From Microbacterium sp. zg-Y818 (GTDB taxonomy: Bacteria; Actinomycetota; Actinomycetes; Actinomycetales; Microbacteriaceae): DNA of 64,000 nucleotides. Within the stretch, counting starts at the first letter, position 1. Every line of letters begins with the position of its first letter. The stretch spans positions 1,488,001-1,552,000 of the forward strand of contig NZ_CP126741.1 in assembly GCF_030246905.1 (NCBI RefSeq), given 5' to 3'. Positions 9,492 to 17,466 of the stretch are shown piece by piece. The notes under the pieces were generated by a model. The model did no database searches and was not told where the DNA came from. It was given only the letters and a program-made list of their open reading frames with translations. The position numbers were made by a program, and so were the translations under genes.

Positions 9492-9978
9492 TCAGCGGCG
9501 GTGTGCGTACACGATCGGCTCACCAACGTACGGCGCCCAGGCCTGCCGCATCTCCGTGGTGAGGCGCACGGGGCGGCCGGTGGCGCTGCTCACCATCACC
9601 ACGACCGCCGTCGAGCGGGCATAGAGGGTGCGCGGCGACTCCCCGAGCGGGCTGTAGACGTCGTAGCAGACGTCGATGCTCGAGCCGCCGAGGCGCCCGA
9701 TCCACAGCTGCACATCGAGCGGTCGCTGCTGGTAGGGCACCGGAGCGAGGTACTCGATCTCCTGGCGCGCGATGAGGGTCATCGTCTCCGCGCCGGCGCT
9801 CAGGCCGGAATCGAGCACGGCGGTCGGAGGACCTTCCATGCCCGCGTCAGGGCGCCAGAAGGCACGAAGGCGAGCCTCCTCGAGCAGCTTGAGCATCGAG
9901 GTGTTGTTGACGTGATTGAGTGCGTCCAGATCGCCCCACCGCAGCGGGATGGGGACGTGGATCCGCAACGGGGCGGCG

Positions 9979-9986
<8 letters not shown>
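9492..9986 (-). CDS. Single-hotdog acyl-CoA thioesterase (YbgC/FcbC type)
   Basis: A 164-residue hotdog-fold protein. The N-terminal signature RWGDLDALNHVNNTSMLKLLEEAR contains the Asp used by 4-hydroxybenzoyl-CoA thioesterases and YbgC, and a beta-sheet half follows (EYLAPVPYQQRPLDVQLWIG). The substrate is unknown. The GTG start at 9984-9986 lies inside the last codons of ettA (8-base overlap), so it is translated from the ettA transcript. Such thioesterases commonly follow ettA in this family of bacteria, from memory. It is convergent with tesB. Confidence 0.85.
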
Positions 9987-11658
<1,672 letters not shown>

Positions 11659-11817
11659 GGGGGTAAACGCTCCTTAGATGCGCGGGAATCGGATGCTCGA
11701 GAGCATCGTCGCGCGGCGACAGGACATGCGAGAGGTCCTCAGCCACACCCGGTCAAGTCTACGGGGCGTTCTGGTCGGCCCCGCCCGGGGCGCCGGGGGC
11801 GCCCGGGACCGCCGAAC

Positions 11818-12372
11818 TCACCAGTCGATGGGGCGGGTCTCGCCCAGCAGGCAGACGCCGCCGGCGAGTGCCGGTACGACCGACGTCACGAGGGCGCCGG
11901 TGACCGGACCGACCTGACCCAGGAGGCACTCCTCTCCCCACTGGACGGAGAACTCCAGCGTCTCGGCCGCGTTGCCGATCGTCGACATGTCTTCCGTCAC
12001 CTGCATCGCCCCTTTGTCGAAGCCCGCGGCGACCAGGGCATCGACGTAGGCTCGCCCTTCGGCGTTCTGCGGCGACTCCCACACCGTCTGCGCGACGGCG
12101 GTGAACAGGGGCAGGTTGTCTTCGGCGGAGCCGTCGGGCAAGAGCACCGGACCGGTCGGCTCAGGCGTCGAGGCGGAGGGCGTAGGCGCCGGCTCGACGG
12201 CCGTCGTGGGCGCCGGCTCGGGTACCGGAGTCGCCGCGCACCCCGTCGCGAGGAGCAGTGCACTCGCGAGGGTCAGCGCGGCTCGCCCGGCGCGCCCACC
12301 CGAACGCCCACCGCGCGCAACCGCGACCGGAGTTCCTGGTTCAGGGGCAGATGACGTGGGATGACGGAGCAC
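11818..12372 (-). CDS. Secreted lipoprotein, possibly DUF6993
   Basis: A 184-residue protein. After a basic N-terminus comes a hydrophobic stretch and a lipobox ending LLATGC (Cys45), then a Pro/Ala/Thr-rich linker (about 46-75) and a small C-terminal domain with two cysteines (WGEECLLGQ and GGVCLLGE). It is probably anchored to the outer face of the membrane. The domain resembles the actinobacterial family I remember as DUF6993, a recollection only. The start is GTG; a downstream start closer to the hydrophobic stretch is possible because the first 28 residues are long for a signal peptide. Function unknown. Confidence 0.7.
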   Translation of the reverse strand: MLRHPTSSAPEPGTPVAVARGGRSGGRAGRAALTLASALLLATGCAATPVPEPAPTTAVEPAPTPSASTPEPTGPVLLPDGSAEDNLPLFTAVAQTVWESPQNAEGRAYVDALVAAGFDKGAMQVTEDMSTIGNAAETLEFSVQWGEECLLGQVGPVTGALVTSVVPALAGGVCLLGETRPIDW

Positions 12373-12408
12373 CCCGGAAGTCTAGGGTGAGTGCGCCTCC
12401 CCACGAGG

Positions 12409-12987
12409 TCAGAAGGGCGTCTCCTCGCCGTCTGCGAGGTGCGGCGCGCCCGCGGTGACGAGCGCGGGTTCCCCCGTCGACGGGGTCGAGGGGTCCCCCG
12501 CTGCACCCGGCCCGGCGGTGTTCCCGTTTTCGTCGTCCGAACCACCCGCGGGCGGCAGCGCCCAGCCGTCGGCGTCGACGTGAGCGGTCGGAGCAGGCTC
12601 CGCCGGCACGCCACCGGGCGCCTCGGCTCCACGCGCCGCGCGGGTGAAGGTGGTGGTGCCCCAGCGCAGGTCGGGCCCGATGGCGTGCGCGTCGACATCG
12701 GCGGTGACCCCGCTGCGACTGTCGTTCTCCCAGGTGCGCAGGCGCAGGGTGCCGACCACGATGACGCGGTCTCCCTTGCGCAAGGACCTCAGCGCGTGCT
12801 CGGCCAGGCTGCGGAACGCCGACACGTGGTACCAGTTCGTATAGGCGTCGACCCACGTGTTCGCTTCCTTGTCGAACCGACGCTGAGTACTGCCGACACG
12901 GAAGGCGACGACGACGTCGCCGCCGGCCGTGGACCTCCGCTCCGGATCGGCGGCGAGGTTGCCGGTGACGGTGATCAATTCGCTCAT
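12409..12987 (-). CDS. ssb: Single-stranded DNA-binding protein (paralogue type)
   Basis: Binds single-stranded DNA. The 192-residue product has an N-terminal OB-fold (MSELITVTGNLAADPE, then VVAFRVGSTQRRFDK, WYHVSAFRSLAEHALRSLRKGDRVIVVGTLR). A low-complexity acidic Pro/Gly linker leads to the tip GEETPF, a variant of the DDDIPF tip through which SSB recruits partners. It is not next to rpsF/rpsR/rplI, where the main actinobacterial ssb sits, so it is probably the second copy (SsbB). The frame is open for 72 further codons upstream, but homology starts at MSEL. The leader holds two hairpins, and a LexA-like box lies 209 bases upstream. Confidence 0.9.
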   Translation of the reverse strand: MSELITVTGNLAADPERRSTAGGDVVVAFRVGSTQRRFDKEANTWVDAYTNWYHVSAFRSLAEHALRSLRKGDRVIVVGTLRLRTWENDSRSGVTADVDAHAIGPDLRWGTTTFTRAARGAEAPGGVPAEPAPTAHVDADGWALPPAGGSDDENGNTAGPGAAGDPSTPSTGEPALVTAGAPHLADGEETPF

Positions 12988-13013
12988 GGTGGGACCTGTC
13001 CTCTCGATGTGGA

Positions 13014-13029
13014 GCGGGGGTTTCCCCGC
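13014..13029 (-). repeat. Small hairpin in ssb leader
   Basis: GCGGGG and CCCCGC pair around a GTTT loop, 27 bases upstream of the ssb start. Confidence 0.5.
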
Positions 13030-13030
13030 C

Positions 13031-13065
13031 GCTTCGGCACCCGCGTGCCCGTCGGGTGCCGAAGC
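13031..13065. repeat. Strong hairpin upstream of ssb
   Basis: GCTTCGGCACCCG at 13031-13043 pairs perfectly with CGGGTGCCGAAGC at 13053-13065 (13 bp, 9-base loop). In any transcript started near the divergent promoter it would lie in the ssb 5' leader. It could equally terminate stray transcription toward either gene. Confidence 0.65.
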
Positions 13066-13195
13066 GCTTCCACCATGCCCATGCCGGACCGCAGGCGATG
13101 CGGGCAGGCACCCGTTCCGGGGATGCATCCGCGCGATCCCCTCCTGTGGAGGGCGCGGTGCCTGCTGTGCCCGGCGCGAACCGGGATGTCCGTGG

Positions 13196-13211
13196 TCGGA
13201 CATACGTTCGA
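13196..13211. promoter_or_regulatory. LexA-like (SOS) box
   Basis: TCGGACATACGTTCGA matches the mycobacterial/corynebacterial SOS palindrome TCGAAC-N4-GTTCGA at 11 of 12 fixed positions. It ends 15 bases before the ATG of the 82-aa gene and is also upstream of the divergent ssb. No binding data are available; the call is by consensus only. Confidence 0.55.
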
Positions 13212-13226
13212 GTCCAGGAGGCGTCG

Positions 13227-13475
13227 ATGATCACAATGCAGGCCCCCGTGCTGGTGAAGTCCGCGACGGGCAGCAAGCTCGTCGACGCCGCGCCTGACCT
13301 CTGGCGCGTGGTCAGCCGCGACGGACGCGTGGTCGGGCACCTCGGCCGCGTAGCCGAGGGATCCGACGTGAGGTACAGGGCGCTCCGCTACCACCCGGGC
13401 CGGGGCCGGCTCATCCCGATCGGCGAGTTCTGGTCTGCCGACGATGCCGTGCAGTGCTTGTTCTCGAGCCGGTGA
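13227..13475 (+). CDS. Small hypothetical protein, putative SOS gene (82 aa)
   Basis: I do not recognise the family. The product begins MITMQAPVLVKSATGSKLVDAAPDLWRVV. It is a compact soluble alpha/beta-looking chain with a basic, aromatic C-terminal half (YRALRYHPGRGRLIPIGEFWSADDAVQCLFSSR). ATG 13227 has an ideal AGGAGG at 13216-13221. The LexA-like box ends just ahead of the ribosome binding site, and the divergent neighbour is an ssb paralogue, so a DNA-damage role is a reasonable but unproved inference. Longer in-frame starts exist upstream but would run through the box. Confidence 0.7.
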   Translation: MITMQAPVLVKSATGSKLVDAAPDLWRVVSRDGRVVGHLGRVAEGSDVRYRALRYHPGRGRLIPIGEFWSADDAVQCLFSSR

Positions 13476-13540
13476 CGTCGGCGAGGACGCCCCGCGTCAC
13501 AAACGCGCCCGGCCCGCGAATCGTGCGGTTGACTGACGGT

Positions 13541-14158
13541 GTGACACGACGGGTGCTGCAACTGCTGGGAGGGCTGCTGCTCTTCGGGGCGGGCTGCGCT
13601 CTGATGGTGCAGGCGGGCATCGGTTTGGATCCCTGGACCGTGCTGGCCCAGGGGATCTCTCGGCAGACCGGGATCGGCATCGGCTGGGTGGCCAACCTGC
13701 TCGGATTCCTGGTGCTTCTCCTGTGGATCCCGCTGCGTCAGCGGCCCGGGGTTGGCACGGTGGCCAACATCGCCCTCGTCGGCACCAGCATGCAGCTGAC
13801 GATCTGGGTCGTCCCCCCGCCGACCGGCTGGCTCGCGCAGGGTGCGGTGTTCTTCGCCGGGCTCGTGGCCGTAGGCGTGGCATCCGGCCTCTACATCGGC
13901 GCGCGGTTCGGACCCGGCCCGCGCGACGGGCTGATGACGGGCCTCAACGCGCGGTTCGGCTGGCCGATCTGGACCTGCCGTTTGGTGGTCGAAGCGACCG
14001 TGCTGGTGGCCGGGTGGCTGCTGGGTGGCACGGTCGGACTGGGAACCGTGCTGTTCGCCGTGCTCATCGGACCGCTCGTGCACGCCACGCTGCCGTGGTT
14101 CGACACGCGGCGTCCCTCGGCGAAGGAACCCGCCGAGGCGCCGCAGCCTTCCGCGTGA
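13541..14158 (+). CDS. YczE/YyaS/YitT-type integral membrane protein
   Basis: A 205-residue membrane protein with five or six hydrophobic helices: LLGGLLLFGAGCALMVQAGIG, VANLLGFLVLLLWIPL, ANIALVGTSMQL, GAVFFAGLVAVGVASGLYIGA and WLLGGTVGLGTVLFAVLIGPLVH. The conserved loops GLDPWTVLAQGIS and GPGPRDGLMTGL are typical of the YczE family, whose function is unclear. GTG 13541 gives MTRRVLQLLGG directly before the first helix. GTG 13523 or the far-upstream 13454 are alternatives, and the latter would overlap the previous gene. It is convergent with the 70-aa gene. Confidence 0.85.
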   Translation: MTRRVLQLLGGLLLFGAGCALMVQAGIGLDPWTVLAQGISRQTGIGIGWVANLLGFLVLLLWIPLRQRPGVGTVANIALVGTSMQLTIWVVPPPTGWLAQGAVFFAGLVAVGVASGLYIGARFGPGPRDGLMTGLNARFGWPIWTCRLVVEATVLVAGWLLGGTVGLGTVLFAVLIGPLVHATLPWFDTRRPSAKEPAEAPQPSA

Positions 14159-14161
14159 CCC

Positions 14162-14374
14162 TCAGTGCTCGCGGAACTGCGGCCACTCCGAGCCCGGGGT
14201 CATCTGCGCGTGCAGTGCACCCTTCGCAGCCTCCATCGACGGATACATCCCGTGCACGTCGTCGGCTCCCGCCATGGTGACGACGTAGGCCTCCTCCATC
14301 TTTCGGATCGTTCCGGCGACGCCCCCGCTCCCGTATGCCACCCAGAGCTGCGTGCGCTTCTCACCTGCACTCAT
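14162..14374 (-). CDS. Conserved small hypothetical protein (70 aa)
   Basis: A short soluble protein beginning MSAGEKRTQLWVAYGSGGVAGTI and ending WPQFREH. I recall similar proteins of unknown function in related actinobacteria but cannot name a domain. The ATG has AAAGGGG at 14382-14388 as ribosome binding site. The stop lies 3 bases from the convergent stop of the YczE-type gene, so no terminator fits between them. Confidence 0.7.
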   Translation of the reverse strand: MSAGEKRTQLWVAYGSGGVAGTIRKMEEAYVVTMAGADDVHGMYPSMEAAKGALHAQMTPGSEWPQFREH

Positions 14375-14462
14375 CCTCGAACCCCTTTCGACACGTGCAC
14401 GCTACGCCGCAGATCGGCGGACCGCCATGGACCCCCCCACCGAAGTCGGCACGTGATCCCGG

Positions 14463-14468
14463 TAGCCT
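14463..14468 (+). promoter_or_regulatory. -10 hexamer (TAGCCT) for tRNA-Arg
   Basis: TAGCCT ends 8 bases before the first base of the mature tRNA-Arg, so transcription would begin almost at the tRNA 5' end. Confidence 0.45.
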
Positions 14469-14476
14469 GGACGGGA

Positions 14477-14549
14477 CCCCCCGTAGCTCAGTGGATAGAG
14501 CAGGAGCCTTCTAATCTCTTGGTCAGGCGTTCGAATCGCCTCGGGGGGA
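14477..14549 (+). tRNA. tRNA-Arg (anticodon TCT)
   Basis: A 73-base cloverleaf. The acceptor arm CCCCCCG pairs with CGGGGGG, the D-arm is GCTC-loop-GAGC, and the anticodon loop CTTCTAA gives anticodon TCT. The T-arm is AGGCG-TTCGAAT-CGCCT and the discriminator base is A. The CCA end is not encoded. The anticodon stem has a weak closing pair, which I remember as usual for actinobacterial tRNA-Arg(UCU). Confidence 0.95.
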
Positions 14550-14576
14550 CGTCAGGTCGGCGTCGGGGGCCACACG

Positions 14577-14582
14577 TAGGAT
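14577..14582 (+). promoter_or_regulatory. -10 hexamer (TAGGAT) for leaderless orn
   Basis: TAGGAT is followed by 7 bases and ATG 14590. It overlaps the alternative ATG at 14581, so it argues for the shorter Orn (MVAASEN). Confidence 0.5.
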
Positions 14583-14589
14583 GGAGCCC

Positions 14590-15216
14590 ATGGTGGCGGC
14601 TTCAGAAAACGACAGGCTCGTGTGGATCGACTGCGAGATGACGGGACTGGACCTCGCCGTCGATGAGATCGTCGAGATCGCCATCGTGATCACCGACTTC
14701 GAACTGCGCGCAGTCGATCCGGGTTTCCAGATCGTCATCAAGCCGGATGCCTCGGCGCTGGCGAACATGAACGACTTCGTGACCACGATGCACGAGTCCT
14801 CCGGACTGCTCGCCGAGTTGCCGCAGGGCGTCAGCCTCGCGCAGGCCGAGCACGAGGCCCTGGAGTACATCCAGCGCTTCGTCCCCGTCGAGGGCAAGGC
14901 TCCCCTCGCGGGCAACACGATCGGCACCGACCGCATGTTCCTCGCCAAGTACATGCCGCGTGTCGACCGCTGGCTGCACTACCGCAACGTCGACGTCTCG
15001 AGCATCAAAGAGCTCTCGCGGCGCTGGTACCCCCGCGCGTACTTCAACGCGCCGGCGAAAGAGGGCGGGCACCGGGCCCTCGCGGACATCCAGGAATCGA
15101 TCCGCGAACTCGCGTACTACCGCGCCGCGGTCTTCGTGCCCGAGCCGGGTCCCTCCAGCGACGAGGCACGTGCCGCCGCGGCATCGGCCGTGTCGTCATT
15201 CGCTCCAGAGATGTGA
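14590..15216 (+). CDS. orn: Oligoribonuclease
   Basis: 3'-5' exoribonuclease that finishes RNA decay by degrading 2-5-base oligomers, including pGpG from cyclic-di-GMP breakdown. The 208-residue protein is a DEDDh exonuclease: Asp14 and Glu16 in WIDCEMTGLD, a second-motif Asp in NTIGTDRMFLAKYMP, and the His/Asp pair in GGHRALADIQES. A 25-residue Ala-rich tail follows the catalytic domain. ATG 14590 is preferred over 14581 because of the -10 spacing. It lies between two tRNA genes. Confidence 0.96.
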   Translation: MVAASENDRLVWIDCEMTGLDLAVDEIVEIAIVITDFELRAVDPGFQIVIKPDASALANMNDFVTTMHESSGLLAELPQGVSLAQAEHEALEYIQRFVPVEGKAPLAGNTIGTDRMFLAKYMPRVDRWLHYRNVDVSSIKELSRRWYPRAYFNAPAKEGGHRALADIQESIRELAYYRAAVFVPEPGPSSDEARAAAASAVSSFAPEM

Positions 15217-15253
15217 GAGAATTTAGAGGTTGCCCGCTCAGGCGGGAAGACAT

Positions 15254-15330
15254 GGTGGGTATAGCTCAGTTGGTAGAGCGCGGCCTTGTGGTGGCCGATG
15301 TCGCGGGTTCGAGCCCCGTTACTCACCCCA
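15254..15330 (+). tRNA. tRNA-His (anticodon GTG), CCA encoded
   Basis: The acceptor GTGGGTA pairs with TACTCAC, preceded by the extra G-1 at 15254, which faces C73 at 15327, the identity pair of tRNA-His. The anticodon arm is CGGCC-TTGTGGT-GGCCG, giving GTG. The T-arm is CGGG-GTTCGAGC-CCCG. CCA is encoded at 15328-15330. A small hairpin (CCCGC-TCAG-GCGGG) lies just upstream. Confidence 0.96.
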
Positions 15331-15334
15331 AGAA

Positions 15335-15348
15335 GTGCCGAGAGGCAC
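15335..15348 (+). promoter_or_regulatory. Hairpin covering the ribosome binding site of the metallopeptidase
   Basis: GTGCC-GAGA-GGCAC forms a 5-bp stem with a GNRA-type loop. Its loop and 3' arm contain AGAGG, the likely Shine-Dalgarno sequence of the gene at 15350. It lies 5 bases after the encoded CCA of tRNA-His. Confidence 0.4.
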
Positions 15349-15349
15349 G

Positions 15350-15703
15350 ATGATGATCGATATGGATGCTGCGGCGTTCGAGGCGCTCGTCGTGGACGAA
15401 CTGGATCGCCTTCCGGATGACATGGTCGGCGGACTCGACAACGTCGTGTTCGTCGTCGAGGACCTCCCCGAAGACGGCAGCCTCGATCTGTTCGGCCTGT
15501 ACGACGGCTGGGCCCTCACCGAGCGCGACCGCTACGGCATGGGCGAACTGCCCGACCGCATCATCGTCTATCGGCAGCCGCACCTGCACGCCTGCGGGTC
15601 GGTCGAAGAGCTTCGCGACGAGGTGCACACCACGCTGGTGCACGAGATCGCGCACTTCTACGGCATCGACGACGACCGCCTGCACGAACTGGGATGGGCC
15701 TGA
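15350..15703 (+). CDS. Minimal zincin metallopeptidase family protein (DUF1025 type)
   Basis: A 117-residue single-domain protein with the zinc motif His98-Glu99-x-x-His102-x-x-Gly in [18 protein letters not shown], like the short metzincin/gluzincin-type proteins annotated as metallopeptidase family or DUF1025. The C-terminal His112-Glu113 may add the third ligand. No signal peptide is seen, so it is probably cytosolic. It starts 20 bases after the tRNA-His gene and ends in a TGATG overlap with clpS, so tRNA, zincin, clpS and the DUF2017 gene could form one transcript. The target protein is unknown. Confidence 0.85.
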   Translation: MMIDMDAAAFEALVVDELDRLPDDMVGGLDNVVFVVEDLPEDGSLDLFGLYDGWALTERDRYGMGELPDRIIVYRQPHLHACGSVEELRDEVHTTLVHEIAHFYGIDDDRLHELGWA

Positions 15704-15999
15704 TGGGCCTCGCAACGCCGGATCTCGACGAGATCACACGTCTGGACGAGCTCGCCGAAGCTGACCGTCCGTGGCAGACGGTGGTGTGGAACGACCCGGT
15801 CAACCTCATGAGCTACGTCGTGCACGTGTTCCGCGAGTACTTCGGGCACTCCCCCGAGGTCGCGACCCGCCTCATGCTCGCCGTCCACCACGAAGGACGC
15901 GCGGTCGTCGCGGAGGGTGCACGCGAACAGATGGAGCTGCACACGCAGGCGATGCACGACTACGGGCTCTGGGCGACCGTGCAGCAGGCGCCGGCATGA
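15703..15999 (+). CDS. clpS: ATP-dependent Clp protease adaptor
   Basis: Binds the ClpC/ClpA N-domain and delivers proteins with N-degron residues to the Clp protease. The 98-residue product has an acidic N-terminal tail followed by the ClpS core: [24 protein letters not shown], then [11 protein letters not shown] with the conserved substrate-pocket histidine. The TGATG junction with the zincin stop supports the start at 15703 rather than the in-frame ATG at 15694. The stop overlaps the next gene (ATGA). Confidence 0.95.
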   Translation: MGLATPDLDEITRLDELAEADRPWQTVVWNDPVNLMSYVVHVFREYFGHSPEVATRLMLAVHHEGRAVVAEGAREQMELHTQAMHDYGLWATVQQAPA

Positions 16000-16505
16000 C
16001 CGACACCGGTCCCATCGTCATGGAGATCACCCTCGTCGAGGGTGCCCACCTCGCCGACCTCGTCTCGCAATTCCTCGAGCTGCTCGATGAGGGCGGCCGT
16101 TCGGGCGCTCGCCCGCCCGATGACCCGGCCATCGCGCGACTCGTCCCGGACGCGTACCGGGACGACGCGGATGCCGCGCGTGAATTCCGCGCGCTGACGG
16201 CATCCGATCTGCTGGGTCGCCGCCGCGACGATGCGCGCGCCGTGCTCGACGACCTCTCCCCCGGCGGACAGGGGCTGCATCTCACTGACGTGCCTCCCGA
16301 TTCCCTTGCCGAGACACTCGCGGTGACGCTCACGGGCGAGCGCGGCCGCGCCTGGTTGCGCACCCTGAACGCGCTGCGCCTCGTGCTGGCGACCCGCTTG
16401 GGCATCGACGGCGAGGACGACCACGACGCCGGTGACCGGCGCTTCGCCATCTACGACTGGCTCGGCTATCGGCTGGACGGATTGGTCGCCGCACTCGGGC
16501 GATGA
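15996..16505 (+). CDS. DUF2017 family protein
   Basis: A 169-residue acidic helical protein with no catalytic motif that I can name. Conserved stretches are [10 protein letters not shown] near the N-terminus, [24 protein letters not shown], and the C-terminal [20 protein letters not shown]...[15 protein letters not shown]2017 genes commonly follow clpS in actinobacteria, and here the ATGA overlap keeps that coupling. A role with Clp-dependent proteolysis is inferred from context only. Confidence 0.88.
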   Translation: MTDTGPIVMEITLVEGAHLADLVSQFLELLDEGGRSGARPPDDPAIARLVPDAYRDDADAAREFRALTASDLLGRRRDDARAVLDDLSPGGQGLHLTDVPPDSLAETLAVTLTGERGRAWLRTLNALRLVLATRLGIDGEDDHDAGDRRFAIYDWLGYRLDGLVAALGR

Positions 16506-16530
16506 CCTGAGCCGCTTCGCGGCCGTTTCG

Positions 16531-17124
16531 TCAGGGGATCTGGAAGACGTGCGTCGCGCGCTCGCGAGGGCTGTTGCGTGCGAGGTGGCGTTCTTCCTGC
16601 TCGGCCCAGCGAGTCCAGTACGGGCGGAAACCGTCGCCGTCGCGCGCCAGTGCCCGCGCTTGGCGGGAGACCGCCGGCGACTCGAGCCACGCGCGCACGT
16701 CGCCGAGCCGCGCGTTCTCCGGGGTGAGCAGGCCCGCGCCCTCGACGATCAGTGGCAGGGAGGGGTCCACCGCGTGCGCCTCGGCGCGCGTGCCGGACTC
16801 CCAGTCCCACCGCTGCCAGACACCGATCAACCCGCGCGCGTGGGGGCGGAGGATCTGGTCGCGCGCGTAGACGGCACCCTCAAAGAGGCCGTCCCACCCG
16901 GGATACAGGGAGTCCAGCGCCACCAGCTGCACCCGACCGCGCTGCGGCCATCGGGCCACCAGTTCGCGCGCGAGCGTGGACTTTCCCGCGCCGCTGCGGC
17001 CGTCGATGAGGACCACCGGATTGGACGCGCCCACGGCTCGTACCGCAGCGACGAGACGATCCGTCGCCGCGCGAAGAGCCGGGGACAGCGCGCGGTCGTT
17101 ACTTCTTGAGGGCGCGGATGACAC
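16531..17124 (-). CDS. P-loop ATPase, uridine kinase-like
   Basis: A 197-residue single-domain protein with Walker A DGRSGAGKST (41-50), a Walker B-like strand LPLIVEGAG (about 130) and aspartate LVALDSLYPGW after the P-loop, as in small nucleoside or metabolite kinases. The substrate is not identifiable. It starts with GTG 26 bases inside the end of the upstream GerW-like gene, so the two are probably co-transcribed. It is convergent with the DUF2017 gene (25-base gap). Confidence 0.8.
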   Translation of the reverse strand: MSSAPSRSNDRALSPALRAATDRLVAAVRAVGASNPVVLIDGRSGAGKSTLARELVARWPQRGRVQLVALDSLYPGWDGLFEGAVYARDQILRPHARGLIGVWQRWDWESGTRAEAHAVDPSLPLIVEGAGLLTPENARLGDVRAWLESPAVSRQARALARDGDGFRPYWTRWAEQEERHLARNSPRERATHVFQIP

Positions 17125-17419
17125 GGCTCAGTGCGCGACCGGCGACCCAGACGAAGGGAATCGCCACCGCGAGGAACGAGACGATGTTCGGCTCGAACCG
17201 CAGATCATCGCCCTTGCGCACGTATGCGCCGAGCGGGATGGCATAGCCGCCACCGCCCCCGCCGCCGTTCCCGTCGGCATCCGCTCCGCCGCCGAACCCC
17301 GTCCAGGCGAGGGCGACAGGGACGAGGGTGATGCCGTCGAGCTCCTGCTTCTCTCCGTAGACGCTGGTGACGCCGTAAGAAGCGGACTGCTTGCCGAGGT
17401 CCAGTGCGATGTTGGCCAT
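17099..17419 (-). CDS. GerW/YtfJ-like small protein
   Basis: A 106-residue protein: SVYGEKQELDGITLVPVALAW, then a glycine-rich block (GFGGGADADGNGGGGGGG), then YAIPLGAYV and one C-terminal hydrophobic helix (IVSFLAVAIPFVWVAGRAL) with a basic end. The order of motifs resembles spore protein YtfJ/GerW (Spore_YtfJ family), although this lineage does not form endospores. The C-terminal helix suggests membrane attachment. The start is ATG 17419. Its 3' end overlaps the P-loop gene by 26 bases. Function unknown. Confidence 0.65.
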   Translation of the reverse strand: MANIALDLGKQSASYGVTSVYGEKQELDGITLVPVALAWTGFGGGADADGNGGGGGGGYAIPLGAYVRKGDDLRFEPNIVSFLAVAIPFVWVAGRALSRVIRALKK

Positions 17420-17466
17420 TCCCCCACCGTACCGGGCCGCGCGCCTGCGGCCCAGCATCCGGTGGG

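Noticed and set aside
12988..13203. Upstream in-frame extension of ssb (start at 13203)
   Set aside because: The extra 72 codons are not SSB-like, include the hairpins and would begin inside the LexA-like box; homology starts at MSEL (12987).
13056..13226. In-frame upstream extension of the 82-aa gene
   Set aside because: It would cross the LexA-like box and lacks a ribosome binding site, whereas ATG 13227 has AGGAGG at ideal spacing.
14375..14390. TCGAACCCCTTTCGAC considered as a second LexA box
   Set aside because: The right arm is shifted by one base against GTTCGA, so the palindrome is broken; it overlaps the ribosome binding site of the 70-aa gene.
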